The position numbers and the translations under genes are program-made. A DNA stretch of 64,000 nucleotides, from positions 124,001 through 188,000 of the forward strand of contig QLIY01000202.1 of the NCBI GenBank assembly GCA_003260075.1. The letters run 5' to 3'. Source of the stretch: Phallusia mammillata. Taxonomy: Eukaryota; Chordata; Ascidiacea; Phlebobranchia; Ascidiidae. How positions within the stretch are numbered: position 1 is the stretch's first letter; every line of letters begins with the position of its first letter. This document shows positions 36,955-58,371 of this stretch, piece after piece. Below the pieces are notes generated by a model. The model saw nothing but the letters and a program-made list of their open reading frames with translations, was not told where the DNA came from and made no database searches.

Positions 36955-39900
36955 ATGTTAAAGCTCACGTTGATTTTGTTGTTGGGTGCCACGATCGCAA
37001 GTGCGACGTTGATTAATGAAGAAGTTTCACGGGTTATCGACTTAAAAGCGCACTTGGTGAAAATTTCAACAACTGTGACTTTGAAAAACGACGGAGCATC
37101 GTCTGTTTCTTCGTTCGAATATTCGGTTGAACCTTCACATGCAAAACAACTTGCTTATATTTCGGTTTCTCAGGTATGTTGGCTAGCCAAATGTTGCATT
37201 ATTACTTTTTTCCCCTTTTGTTGCACAGTTGCTGCTTGCTGCAAGGAAGTGCAACCCAATAATTTTTCTCTTACAGTTGAAAAATTAAATCACATTTTAA
37301 ATCACTTGCTTATATTCTAGTTTTTCAGGTATGTTGACTTGCCAATTGTTGCATTATTTCCTTTTGATGCACAGTTGCTGCAACCCTTCAAAAATTTAAA
37401 TCACAGTTAAAATCTGTCACTGATTTTATTAATGTGCAGCGCTTATTTAATAACTATAAACTTTTTTGATGGTAAAAGTTGCAATGTTTCGATATTGTAG
37501 TGTTAAGTGTCTAATTTACAACTCCGCTTCAGCACCATATTGGTTTTTACCTCACATAGAAATCTCCTAAACTGTTTTTGTAGGGAGGTGAAGGCGGTGA
37601 GTCCGTGAATTTCAAGTTGACCCAGAAGGATGTGGCCAAGAAGTTGTTCTCAGTGACTTTGCCCAAAAAGCTTGATGCCAAGTCGTCTGTAAAGTTTGTG
37701 GTGGAGGAAGTTTTTGCTGGAGCTCTCAGTCCATTTCCAAAGTAAGTGTCCCTGTTTTAAATGTACATGTCTTCATTATATTATGTATTCATAATGGTTC
37801 AGAAGCTATAGCGTCAAATTGTATCTTCAAATTAAATTTGTTTGTCGTAATCGAATTTTTCATTACAGTAAAATGTTTGTGCATTGATGAGTGATGTAAA
37901 AATGTGCAATCATTTTGTTTTTTTATTCAGGGAGATTAGCCAATCCCAGAGCCAGCTTATTATTTACCGTGGCAACCACTTTTACTACTCTCCGTACCAA
38001 ACTGTCTCACAAAGCACAACAGTCGAACTCCCATCAAACACCATTGAAAGCTATTCCAAGTTCGGAAATCCATCAAAAGAGGATTCTGTGATTAAATATG
38101 AAGATTCTACTGAGTTTGAAAATGTGCCAGCAAATTCTCAGGTAAAGTTTACAATATGCAACTTATTTTAGGGCAAGTTTGACTAACAATAAATGTTGTG
38201 ATTGGTTCTCATTTATATCATTTATCAACCCAAACCACTTTTATGTACTTTGATTTTGATTTTAAATGACACAAACCTGTATTGCACATAAAAATGTTGG
38301 CACACAAAGTCTTTATCTTATTTGCCGAAAGTAAAATTTGCATGTGGTTTCAAAAGGTTGATTACTTGCTTTCTTTGCTTTTTTCAACACACATTCAAAC
38401 TGTATCACTTTTCCCTTTGTCAATTTGTTTTTTCAGAACGCCATGAAAATCCATTATGAGAACAACAGCCCATTCCTCACCATTAGCAAACTCACTCGAG
38501 TGGTGGAAGTTTCTCACTGGGGAAATATCGCAGTTGAGGAAAACGTAGACATTCGTCACACCGGGTCAAAGTTGAAAGGGTCGTTCAGCAGATACGACTA
38601 CCAACGTCAGCCCAACAGCGGGGCTTCATCTGTGAAATCATTCAAGACAATCCTACCGGCATCTGCAGCTGATGTTTACTACAGGTATTGTTTTGAAATG
38701 TAGTGAAGGTAACTTTGCCTTTTCAGACTGTGTTGTTTTCTGTGCTAAACTGCTTTGCAATGTAAGTAGTTTAATCATAAACATAACTGCCAAAAAACTG
38801 GTGGATATTGAATACATTATGCAGACGTTTCAACAATCTCTGTTGTCATCATCAGTGCAGGTCTGCATGATGTATTTTATATACACCAGTACTTTGGCAG
38901 TTATGTTTATGATTAAATTACTTTTCCAAGTCTGTGTATAGTGTTCGTAATAGTGATGGGACGATACCAGGTTTTGAAGCGAGTACCGATACCGAGTACG
39001 AGTACCACATGTATATACCTTCGATACCGAGTACGATTACCGAGTACTTAGGTGTAGTGTTGTACTTAGTTGTATATCACTGGCTAATTTATCTGCCATG
39101 GTTGGGGTACAGGCGTGCACACACACATGCCGAAAAATGTAATCTCCACGTGATAGCGAAAAAGATATACGTAAACTGGCGGAACTTTTTTCCAATTTTG
39201 TGCTGTCCGAAGCAAATATTGGCATAAAGTTGCCCGTATTCTTATGGTGTAAATCGGCCTTTGGTACTCGCACGTTGGTATCGAAAACTGAGGCAAAATA
39301 TTTCGATACCGAGTACGAGTATCGATACCACTGAAATCGTTCGATACCGAGTACCGAGTACCGGGTACCCGTCCCATCACTAGTTTGTAATGAAAATAGT
39401 GTTTATGATTTAACCTAACTTTCTAATGATTTCTCTTTAGAGATGAGATTGGAAATATTTCAACCTCTAACCTTTATGAGAAAGACGATTCAGTTGATTT
39501 CGAGATTCGACCACGATTTCCACTGTTTGGAGGCTGGAAAACTCATTACTACTTCGGCTACAACTTGCCCAGTTACAACTATCTCTACAGCAGAGGTAAG
39601 TGAAGATGAAGTTTTTTCTGGATAAACGTTTTTAAGAAGCTAGACATTTTTTTACCACCTGCCATGCATTTTCAATGTCTCTTCAATTTTACTTCTTGTG
39701 TTTGCAAAGCTAAGCCCTCCTTTCAAAAAATTACAAAAAATAGATTTTTTTCAAGTATATTAACCTTTTAAAGAATCCAGCCCTTTTCTTATTGCAAGCC
39801 ATACCTTTTTCATTTTTTTTGTGTTAGATAAATTTAGTCAGCCCTACTTTCATCAATTTTATTGGTTGAACAAACACATCTTGGCTTTCCACAGGTGATT

Positions 39901-42276
39901 TAAATGCAATCAAGATTAGGTTTGTGGATCATGTCATGGACGAACAAATGGTCGAAGACTTCACCCTGAAAGTTATTCTTCCTGAAGGCTCCAAGTATGT
40001 TGATTTGTTTATTTTCCCAAATTTTTTAACACAACTCAATTTACACTCTGTACTTTCGTGGTAGGAACATAAAAGTACATCTTCCATATGAAGCTAAGCG
40101 TGAAAAAGATGAACTGCATCTGACATATCTCGACACAGTAGGAAGGCCAGTGATTATTTTCACAAAACAAAACCTTGTTGAACAACACATTGAAGACTTT
40201 ACTGTGAGTTTTATGACTGGTTTAGCGTTGATTTTGGTAAAAAGAATCTGGTTTTGAAACCACTTTGTGTTAAATTGCTCATTGCTCTTAATCGGAATCA
40301 ATTTTGATTGCAGTTGACCTACACATTCAACCGTCTGCTTCTACTCCAAGAGCCGCTTCTCATCGTTGGAGCATTCTTCCTTCTATTCTTCACTGTCATC
40401 ATTATTGTGAGATTGGATTTCTCCATAGCTCATGACAAGATGTCTGAAGCCAGAATGAGAGTTCAGGGAGTTATTGAGAAGGCAAGTTGACTTTGTTTTA
40501 GCAACCTTTTATGTTTTCTGTTGGCTGTTTGTTCTCGAATTTCCATTACACACATTGGATAGCCTGAAAGACTTTATTTCGAGTTAACATTAAAAGCTAG
40601 CTAAGCAAACTCAAATTGTCAATGGAATAGAAATGAAGCCCCATGAAAGTTTGTTTTCAATTGCTGATAATGGTGGATGAATTTTAAGTTTTTGGTGGGT
40701 TGTGGGTAGTTTTTTTCAGTTGTGCATAAAAATAAGTTTTTTAACAGGTTCAATCAGAACAAGCCAAGCGTGACGGATGTTACAAGGCTTATGAGAGTGC
40801 AGTCACCAAGTTTAAGGTACGGCCTGTCTCTGCAAGATAATCTAAAAGTCAATTTGTCAAATTTATTAAATTTTTATTTCTTTTTTTTAGGCCACCAAGG
40901 ACCACTCAGCATTTTCTCAGAGTCGAAGGTCGATTGAAAAAGACCACAAGGAGGCGACAAATTCAATTAACCAACTTCTGTCGAAACTGAGGGAAGATGC
41001 AGCAGAGGCTGCTGAGCGGGTAAATTTCTTAAATAATATTTATGTTTAACACAACATCTACTATATTGAGTTTAAGTACATTTAGAACAAAACAATTTAC
41101 AGAATTAAGATTTGATTAATCTAAGGATGTCAGTAAGTGTCCTTTATTATTTTGTATGACAGAGCACTCAATTAAGAAAACTGATAGGTTAACAGGGAGC
41201 ATAAAGTTTCAGGCAAGTGTAAGTGTTTCCATCAGGATAAGACTTTATAACTTAGGTGACATTTAGTGTTTGTTACATGATTTTCCCGCAAAGAGTAGGC
41301 ATCATATGCTGACGTTCACTGATTGTGGAATATGTGGAATTTTCTGTACGAATAATTGACGGAGCCTTAGTGCTTCCTAAATCAGAATCAGTCAGCGATG
41401 TGGACATCATCAGTCGCTCTGCTAAACAATTATTGCATAGTTAAATAAAACCAAAAGTCAAATAATAAAACCAACGCACAAAAGGAAACAGCAACCTGCT
41501 ACAAGCACTTGCTCATTGAGCATGGTCTTACAGGACTAAAGGTTTAGTTTCATCTAAATCCTTGCTGTTGCCTAAATCTTTTAGTTTCACTGACCACAAA
41601 TACAAACTGCACACAGGGAGGAATAATTTTGCAACCCAAGAAAGTTGAGATTTCTCGCTTGATCCAGGACGAGCAGATAAAACATCGGAAGTCAGGGAAG
41701 AGAGGAATGAAAAAAGGATGCACGATCGTCAACATCCAAGAAGCTTTTAATGTTCACACAGTAGACGAGTATTTTAAGACAAGGATTAACATGGTTTGTT
41801 GCTGGTGGAAATGTTTTAAAAACAAGCAGTGATTAGATGAGAGACTATACATGTTAGGTTTATACAGAAAAGGTACATTTCAAACAGATTTAGGCAGAAA
41901 ATGGGCTTATTAAGTTTCAAATGCCAAGCAGAAAGACAGTTTGCACAAAGTACTAAGACAAATATATCAGTCTTATTGGGTACAGCGTGTATTGAGATAA
42001 AATAATGTTTTTTTTTAAGTTAAATGTAAACATTTTGTGGATGTTCATAGTAATTCTCAAACTTGTTATTGCAAAAAGCCAATTATTTTTAAGGTTGCTG
42101 GCTTGAATACTTTGGATTCGAATATAAAGGAAAAAATCTCTCAAACTATCCAGCTCGCTGAGAAACTTGTTCAAAAAAAGATGACCAGAGATCAATATCT
42201 AGAGCATGACGGAAAATGTCAAAAAGCAATCGAAGACATGAAACAAAAGATATGTGATGTCACCGATGCATTGTGA
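36955..42276 (+). CDS. RPN1: Ribophorin I, oligosaccharyltransferase subunit, complete
   Basis: Non-catalytic subunit of the ER oligosaccharyltransferase complex (N-glycosylation). Eleven exons: 36955-37173, 37584-37741, 37931-38141, 38437-38684, 39441-39595, 39895-39994, 40065-40203, 40314-40481, 40748-40816, 40891-41019, 42094-42276. They total 1779 nt (592 aa; human about 607), phases consistent. The start [17 protein letters not shown] is a signal peptide. The lumenal region has [32 protein letters not shown] and [20 protein letters not shown], all strongly RPN1-like. There is one TM segment ([20 protein letters not shown]), followed by a cytosolic, probably coiled, charged tail. Intron 8 uses a GC donor (GAGAAG|GCAAGT, 40482) instead of GT. 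Intron 4 carries a 432-bp hAT-like element (38951-39382). A possible trans-splice or 5' acceptor (GAGTTGCAG) lies 33 bases upstream of the ATG. A poly(A) signal AATAAA is at 42374-42379, about 100 bases after the stop. Confidence 0.96.
38951..39382. mobile_element. hAT-like MITE (TAGTGATGGGACG family), 432 bp
   Basis: Inverted ends TAGTGATGGGACG / CGTCCCATCACTA. Flanking 8-bp duplication GTTCGTAA / GTTTGTAA (7 of 8). Subterminal regions carry repeated TACCGAGTAC and GGTATCGA units. It lies in RPN1 intron 4. This is the most complete copy of the family here and serves as reference for the copies near 2662, 58294 and 61005. Confidence 0.92.
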
Positions 42277-43540
42277 TGTCACAGCACGCCAGTTGTGTGA
42301 TGATTTGGGTTTAAATTTCTTTGAAAATTTGGTTGAAATTCTTTCGTTTTGAAGCAATGAGTTGGAAGCATAAAATAAATTCCAAAATTTTGACACATTT
42401 TTAGTTCGCTGTCTGATTGGAGCTTACTCATATTTTAAATGCTTAAAATTCTAAACAATACTACTAAGCTCACTTGAAATCCAACATTTCTCTCAATAAG
42501 AACAAACATTTATTTGTAAGGACAACTTTTCAAGAGAAGAAAAGCGCACTAAACACCAAGCAAAGTATGTTGTACATGTTAAGGATGTAATTCACAGGCA
42601 CAGTCAGGAAACCTTCATTTATGTTTGTCGACACAATATTGATACGACAAATAAAAGTGTTTGCAGACAGTCCTGCAAATATTCATTAAAATGTGCAACA
42701 AAGAGCAGCAAAAACACCAATAAGTTAATGTAGTCGTGTTTGGTTTATAAATGCACACGTCATTATGACGCAATAATCAACTATGCTCGCCAGGAATACC
42801 AAAGTCATTTGTTAAAAGATTTTGAAACTGACGTCAATTCACAAAGAACCACATATTATATGGTGGTGCAGTCCTTAATTTTGATTTTCGATGGTTTTAC
42901 AGCATAACTTTGGATTCTTTTGACAGAGGTGAATAAAGCAAGCAACATTGTATTGCCCCTGTGCTATGCAGTGAAGGCAAGCGTACGTATGATGCATGAT
43001 TTTTATGGCGATAAGTTACAAGCGCAAAGTAGGAAACTTGCCAAAAAACATTTGTAAGATACAAAGTGTGCTGTGAGTGTCGTTAGAAGGTAGCACATGG
43101 TACCAGAATAAAATGAAAAATTGACTAAACGATCAAGTTCACACAGTAGTACATTATTATAAAACATAATTGTGAATAAAAACGCAGTTACCAATCATAT
43201 GTTGACTGCATAAAATCATAAAAGCACATATAAGGCAGTAAGTAACCACAAAATTTTGGGTGAAATTTTGACACTTAAACCCCAACTTTTTTAGATTGTG
43301 GATTTTTACGGATATTTGTGTTGAAACAAAGATTTGTCTTTAACTTATTTGCATTGTTTGCAACGTTATTTTGGTGCCACAATAAATAAAACTTAAATCT
43401 ATATAAATACAGCTTTTGTTGCACAAACAATTAGAACATGACAAAACACTATACGCAGAACGAACAATAAAATCAACAGAAGATATTTACAAATCCATGA
43501 AAAAATAAAATCTACCAACACATGAAACAAATGCAACATA
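42277..43540. other. Convergent 3' spacer RPN1 / HDHD5
   Basis: RPN1 poly(A) signal at 42374-42379. The remainder is AT-rich, with one TGACGTCA (42829). No gene is seen. Confidence 0.6.
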
Positions 43541-50812
<7,272 letters not shown>

Positions 50813-51103
50813 TTTCTAATATTATGCTTAGTTTTGTGGTAGTTTTACAGATTAAAACACACTACTGCATTTTTATTTATTTACACACGGACTAAACACA
50901 AAAAATATAAAATAATGTTCCTTTGACCATAGATTTCAAATCTAAACTTTAATAAAGGCCGATGCCCAACTTTTAAAAATCGAAATTTGTATCATTTACG
51001 ACTAAACCTAAATAAAGGTCTTGGACGCATTTTAAAACTAACCTAGCCGCCTGCCACAGTGTTAACATTCTGTGTCTGGTTGGCTAAATAAAACACACGT
51101 TGA

Positions 51104-52312
51104 ATACTTTGACAATACGCCCTCCACGTTAGCACATATGCTGAAAAAAATCCCAGTCTATTTTGTGAAATTGTCGCTGACCTTCAGTAACCCCTGCTGT
51201 CATTATTACGGAACACACCCCCTTTCTTCTCAGCCAATAGCTACTTGACTTGAAGCCGAGGGGGGGGGGTTTCTCGGGTGGTTGTCCCGTTGTCTGTATC
51301 GATAATTTTAAAGATTGTATAATCACGTACTTTTTGTTTGCGTTTAAAGATAACTGTGGAAAAAAATATCCACAACACACGAAACACACCTTTAAAAATA
51401 AAAAATTGCGAAGGTAATTTCATTGTTCCATGCCCAATCTAAATATTTACAACTACTATAAAGCTAAAATGTATGGAGCTAATTCGAATTAGCTCTCGTA
51501 GTAGTTTTATTTAAACACTAATTTGTAAACACTTTTGTGATTAATTGTTTCATTTGCTGAATACCACAATTATTTAGGTTCGCGCCTTTTAAACTAGATT
51601 TTTTTGAATTATGACGTCTGTTAAATTAATTACACGCCTGGCTAGGGGGGGGGGGGTTAAATACTTTGACAATACGCCCTCCACGTTACCACATATGCTG
51701 AAAAAATCCCAGTCTATTGTATGAAATTGTCGCTGACCTTCAGTAACCCCTGCTGTCATTATTACGCAACACACCCCCTTTCTTCTCAGCCAATAGCTAC
51801 TTGACTTGAAGCCGAATCAGCTGAGTGTCAAAACCACTCGACCAACACGGCGACCTTTTTTCTTTTTTTGTTCAACGAACGTTTTTTTATCCTTCACGGG
51901 TGGTTGTCCCGTTGTTTGTATCGATAATTTTAAAGATTGTGTTATCACGTTCTTTTTGTTGCGTTTCAAGATGACTGTAAAAAAACTTACACACAGTCAC
52001 AACACATCCTTTAATATTTCCACCGTTGCGAAGGTAAAACATCTAGCTACTAATTCTATTGTTCTTTGTCTAATGTAAAACATTCACAAGTTCAAATACC
52101 TAAGCTAAAATTGATTTAACTAATCTGAATTAGGTCTCGTAATAGGTTATTCAAACATCAATTAGCAAATAACGTTTGAAATGATTTTTTTATTTGATAA
52201 ATAACGTAATAAAATTTATTGTACAATTAGGCCACAATTATTTAGGTTCGCGCCTTTTAACCTGGATTTTTTTGAATTATGACGTCTGTTAAATTAATTA
52301 CACGCCTGGCTA
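51104..52312. repeat. Duplicate upstream of HDHD5 with two G runs (51260-51269, 51645-51656)
   Basis: 51104-51644 and 51657-52312 match. In the first copy about 78 bases of the second (around 51818-51895) are replaced by the 10-G run at 51260-51269. Further indels (e.g. near 52195) separate the copies. Confidence 0.9.
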
Positions 52313-53811
52313 AGCACTGCCCGCCTGGATCTTTTTTGGAAGCTTTTGGCGAGGTTTGGTGAGTTTTTTGTTCGGTAAAATCGGTTTTAATCGTTATTAT
52401 TGAAATAAATTCATGCACAAAAAACAAAGATAATCAATTCCACGTCACCTGATAACAATATGATAAATTTAACTGATTTCGTGCTTTTTTGTTGGACTTT
52501 ATGACAAAACACGAACACATTACAAATTTTAAGAGGAAATGAGTTTTTGCTCTGTATTCAACAATTATGGTGCTTGTCCGCAACCATAAGCTGTTTCTTA
52601 CTCAAATATTTCATTGTTATTCTGCTAAAACAAAGTTGGTTTCATGGTGTTAATACCACTATCAATTTGTTGCTTCTAAACAGTTTACTAGTTTCAAAGA
52701 CGTTAAATGGAAACGATTTTGAAATATTGTAGTCTTTCAACTATGTTCACAAATTGTTTTGTGCACATGACTTCAATTTTAGTACATTTATTTTGCTGCT
52801 TACCATCAGGGATGCCATATCATTGTTTTGGTAGATTATCAAGAATGTCGAAATGGTTTGCTTGTACTTTGTACGTTATATATTCCATCTCTTCCAGTTA
52901 TTTTGTTATGTAATGAAAACAATCTTATTTCCACACAAGATATGCATAAAGATTATTATTGACACAGTAGCCAGCATGGTTAGTTAGAAAATCGTTTTTT
53001 TTTTTCAAAAATTCTGCATATTTATTGACACAAATAAGCCAAACTGTTTCACAGTAATGAAATGTTTATTAAGTTGTTCATTTTGATGACAAGATTTTAT
53101 ATTCTCTTCATGTTCCTTATTTAAGCCTCATTTTGACTTTAGTCCCGTTTATGACATGTTGCCACAATTAATAAGCAACTATTTTAATGCACAACAAAAT
53201 AGGGGGGGGGGCTAAACTGTTTCACAGCAATGAAATTTTTATGAAGTTGTTCATTTTGATGACAAGATTTTATATTCTCTTCATGTTCTTTATTTAAGCC
53301 TCATTTTGACTTCAGTCCAGTTCATCACATGTTGCCACAATTAATAAGCAACTATTTTAATGCACAACAAAATACATCTTGTTATCATTCACGAATTGAA
53401 ACTTGATTGTTTTAATCCGGCACAAACACATGACACTCAACTTTATACTTCAATATTTTTTTCCTCTGACTACTGTGGGGTACACAAAGCAAGAGGGTAA
53501 CAACTTGCAAAGTCTACACAATTCCTTTCAGTTGTGCATTGGTGTTTCACAAAAACACAGAACTTTGAAATGTCGAAACATTGTTTCAAAGATTGTTAAC
53601 AGACAATTTCAATGACAGATTTCATTGCTGAGTTTACTGCTATGTTGTTGCACATATAAAGTTTCAGACTTATTATTTAAAATAAAATAGTATCTTAGAA
53701 AATGCCATACATGTAGGTGGGTGGTTACATCATTTTGATGGTCAGCAAGAAGGTTTTCTTTTCAGAGGAAAACACATCCTATCTTCATGAATTGTTTTTC
53801 TTTTCCACTAT
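52313..53811. other. Gene-free stretch upstream of the 54-64 kb gene
   Basis: AT-rich with one duplicate (53038-53373). Upstream exons of the large gene may hide here, but none can be supported. Confidence 0.5.
53038..53373. repeat. Direct duplicate around a G run (53202-53211)
   Basis: 53038-53201 and 53212-53373 (AAACTGTTTCACAG...) match with a few SNPs. Confidence 0.93.
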
Positions 53812-54087
53812 GTAGCCAGAATTTGTAGTTAAAATTCATACCAAACATCTTAAGGTTTAAAAAAAAATGAAGGAAGAGTGTTGGTTTGCATCCTGTGTTT
53901 TTTTAATTAATTGGTCAGTGTCTAGAAAACATTTAGGGGGGGGGGGAACTATGTAGCCAGAATTTGTAGTTAAAATTCATACCAAGCATCTTAAGGTTTA
54001 AAAAAAAATGAAGGAAGAGTGTTGGTTTTCATCCTGTGTTTTTTTAATTAATTGGTCAGTGTCTAGAAAACATTTAGGGGGGGGGGG
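53812..54087. repeat. Duplicate with G runs at 53936-53946 and 54077-54087
   Basis: 53812-53935 and 53947-54076 match and both end in CATTTAG before a G run. The second run abuts coding sequence (54088), so the 5' end of that exon is hidden. Confidence 0.92.
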
Positions 54088-54595
54088 AGAAGAGAATTTC
54101 ATCCTGGAAGACCACAACGGCATGGAAGTTACGAAAGATATTCCAGTCGAAGTCCGTTGTGCCGTGACAATGAAAAGTAAGTCAATATTTTGGCAGTAGA
54201 TCAAAAATTAGTATTTCAATGTCTGAGGGAACTTGAATTCAGTGATTTTTGAAGAGTCAGTTTTTTCAGCAGTGACATAACTTAGTCACATACAAACTGT
54301 TAACATCTACCCATACGTGTTTTGTGACAAAAAAAACTTTGTTTCTTATTGTTGAAGCCCAAGAAACTGTGCAGTACCAGTCGGGAGGGATCGAAGTCAT
54401 TCACGGCGACCTACGACCCAGCGTTGGTCTCCACCCTCTCGTGTTGATGGTCAACGCAGAGATAGATCGTGGGGGGGGGGTTAACATCTACCCGTACGTG
54501 TTTTGTGACAAAAAAACTTTGTTTCTTATTGTTGAAGCCCAAGAAACTGTGCAGTTCCAGTTGGGAGGGATCGAAGTCATTCACGACGACCTACG

Positions 54596-54635
<40 letters not shown>

Positions 54636-57254
54636 AGTCGACGCAGAGATAGATCGTGGCCTTCAAACAATTATGCTGGCAACAGACAGAGGGATATCAA
54701 CAACAATCAGTGTGAAATTAAACCTCGAACATACAACACAAGGTTTCCAGAAAGAAGTGGCAAGAGAAATCAATCGCCCATGATTCCAAATAGAAACAGT
54801 TGTGTAAAAACACCTGTTACGATGAACAAAAATGAAATCGTGACAAAGAAGACATCACATGCCTGTGTTTCTAAATCGGACCCCAAACACACAAATGTAG
54901 CCAACAAGGTTTTGCCTACAGATAAAGTCATTCCTGAAGCCAATTTATCAAATAACAACAGCTTGGTCAACAAAAAACCTGAAGAACCTGCAGATAATAG
55001 TTCGCACAAAATAAATGCAATCTATGATGAACTTTCAACCTCTACAGATCGGTAAAAAATGGACATATTTTCTTTTAATGCTATGTGTTGTTTTGCATGT
55101 GTCTGAACTGGATTCCTGTTTGCGGTATAATTTTTGGCTGAGTGCTAACGTGTAAGATTTTTTTACAATTTATAGCAAAAACACTTAATTTTTTTAGTAG
55201 CACTTATGAGAAATAGAGCTTACCGTGTTTCCACACATTACAGACATCTGTTAAGTGGCTCTGATTTGGGGGAAGATGGTGGCTCGTCACTTTTAGATTT
55301 TGATGACTCTGATGTAAAAAGTGATGGAGGTTGTAATTCACCAACAATATCTACAAAGAAAAGAATACCCAAGTCTCAGTGGTAAATTTAAAAGTTGCCT
55401 AACGTTGATGAAATCTCACACATGTATTTTTTCGTTATACTATCGCTGATGCAAATATTATGTCATTTACTTTTCCATGTTATTGAAGTTAAAGCCTACT
55501 GTGAATTTTTCTGTTGTTAATTTTAGCAACAACCTGGAAACTTCTCAATCATCTGGAGCACAAGCTATTTCCGAAACTAATACGGCAACAATACTGGGTA
55601 CGTTAGAAATATTGTAGATTTATTTTGCACCAACTGAATTTTTAGTTTAATGTGTTGTTTATGTTTGAAAGGTGTGAGTCATCTACAAGACTCTTTGGAT
55701 TATTCTTATCTTTCGCAAATTCTGGATAAACCTCAAAATGTGGTGACAACAAATACAACTGGCAGTGATCTTGTGCAGCAGCAAAACAATGATCAGGTTG
55801 TTTTAGTGTATAAATGGGTTTCTGCAAAAAATAGTGATTAAGTTTGGATGTGATTTAAAAAATAGGTTGTATTAAAGTATTTTAGTTGTGATTGTATCAT
55901 TTTATTGTAAATACATGTTTCGGCATAGAAATGTGGATTGAGTTTGTCTGTTTTCATAAAACAATAAGTTATCTTTACAATAGTTTTGATATTTTTTCTT
56001 GTATTTTAGACTCAACCAAATGACATTTCTTCCCGTAACGTAACAGACTTCAGCATACAAAAAACACCTGCAAAAGAAAAGCAGAAGAAAAAAAAGTCTG
56101 AAAAAAAGTCATTCAAAGTTAAACTAACCTCTAGAAACTCAGCCAAACGTGTTCATACTCCATCTAAGAAGAGTCATAAAAAAGCCAAGAGATCACACCA
56201 CACAAGTTTGGTTGCTGTGAAGAAGGAAAGCAGCGATAGCAGTAGTATTGTAAATAACATTGGAACTTGCAACTTTCCTGTTCCTGCATCTCCAGCCAGG
56301 TTCCAACCACCCAGAAATGATGTTGATTCATGTAGAAACGACTGTGATGTTCAAAAATCACCAACTGCTCCCAACACAGCACAACAAGACACACAAGTCG
56401 GCAAAGGTGAGTTTTGTGCAACTAGAGAAACTAAAATACACGGAGAAAGTTTTTAATGTTAGGTTTTGTAAGTAGTAATTTGGAAGACATAAAACATTTT
56501 ACAATACATCATGAACATTAATGTAATTTGCCTTGTTGTATGTGGTTTAATAATGTTAACATTACAATTGTTTAATATAATGTAACAATTTAAAAATGTA
56601 TATCTGCTCTTAAAGTTTGGCAGTTGCAACTAGGTGGAAAGAAAATTTGGGACAGTTCTTTAAAATATACTTTTAGAGCACAAGCTTTAGCCAGCTCAGG
56701 TTAAGCCTTGCAAACATTTATTATTGATGTTTTTGTGTTGTAGATCCAAGCCTAAATGAACAAGTAACACCTTCCTCGGTCCCCTCACAAAACCAATCAC
56801 CATCATTTGAGCAAACAACTGTGCCTTGTGATGAAACAATTGAGAACACAGGAGCAAAATCCTCCATGACTCTAGAGGAGGAAGACCAAGTAATGCGGGA
56901 ATTATTGGAGGAGCAAAGATATCACATTGAACAGATAAAGAGGAAGGCCGGGAGCGTTGCGACAAGGAACAAACCCCAAGAGGAAGTGCAGACAGGTTTA
57001 AATTTGTTTTTCTTCTGTTATAAAACCATGTATAGTTGGTTCGCTGTCTTTACTATTGGTTTGGGTCTTTTGTTTCGGTGCACATTGTATTCTTGTGAAA
57101 ACGAGGATGATTTTAAAATGGTATGAATACTTTTTATGCCAATACTATAATTTTTATTGACAGTGGTACTCTTGCTTGACAATACTAAAGCCGTATGCAG
57201 GACTTGTTTTTACTGATAGCAATGTTGGGATTTTGGTTTGCTAAAGTGTCATAA

Positions 57255-57294
<40 letters not shown>

Positions 57295-58371
57295 TTGTAT
57301 TCTTATGAAAACGAAGATGATTTTAAACAGTATAAATACTTTTTATGCCAGATCTTTTTCGTAATTTTTATTGACAGTGGTACTTTCTTGCTTGACAATA
57401 CTATAGCCATATGTGGGGCTTCTTTTTACTGATAGCAATGTTGGGATTTTGGTTTGCTAAAGTGTCATAAAAAATGTTATTTGTTTAGTATGCAGCAACC
57501 CTAAATAGTTTGCAGGCCACAGGTTATATTTTCATTATGAACAAAACAATAAAAAATGCACAACCAATTTTGCTAGCTCTTACATTGAACTCTTATTCAT
57601 ATCTTTCTTATGCTTATGACATGTCTTGTGGTTTTTAGACAATCACAGTTTGAACGCATTGGATTCTGAGTATGAATGGCTGAACATGTATGCACCTGAG
57701 GAGGATTCTGTCTCGCTGTATGCCACCAACAGGTAGGGAATAAAACTTGCATCTATACAGCAAAAATACTCATTTAAATATTGTTGTTAGGTTGCCAAGA
57801 AAAACTTCACAGAATAAGTCAGATAAAGCAAAGGTATGTTTTATGGACACTTAGGTAATAAATTTTTGTTTAGAGGTGAAACTTAATGCATTTTTTTTTA
57901 GGAAAACGTGGAAAACAACACTGACATGAACAAGGATACAAAGGTTAAATGAATAAAGTATTTTTATTGTTACTAAATTGCCACTGAAATTATAACTATG
58001 CCCATATTTTAGAAATCCATTGATTTAATGAAAATGTTGCTTGATTTTGAGACACAGTCACAAACACAAATGGCTGCGGAAATGTTTTTCCAAGTTTTTA
58101 TCGGTTGCAAGGAAGACCGCCTGCATGATGATGTCATTTCTGTCAGTAAAAGGTATTTTTTTACTGAAGTTAGTTAAACAGAAATATATGACTGTGTTAT
58201 GTACAGTATATGTTTCCTTTGGGTTTGGGTATAACTTCGTAAACATAATAAAAGATAACAAAATGATTAAATGATGAAATATTTACTGATGAATAGTGAT
58301 GGGACGATACCAGGTTTTGAAACGGGTACCGAGTACGAGTACCACATGTATATACCTTCGATACCGAGTAC

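Noticed and set aside
41629-41832. Possible extra RPN1 exon (ORF in intron 10)
   Set aside because: The sequence does not resemble RPN1, and exons 10 and 11 already join in phase.
52539-52589. Short ATG ORF encoding FCSVFNNYGACPQP, reminiscent of a CCCH zinc finger
   Set aside because: Only 16 codons before a stop, no good donor, and no continuation that could link it to the 54-kb gene.
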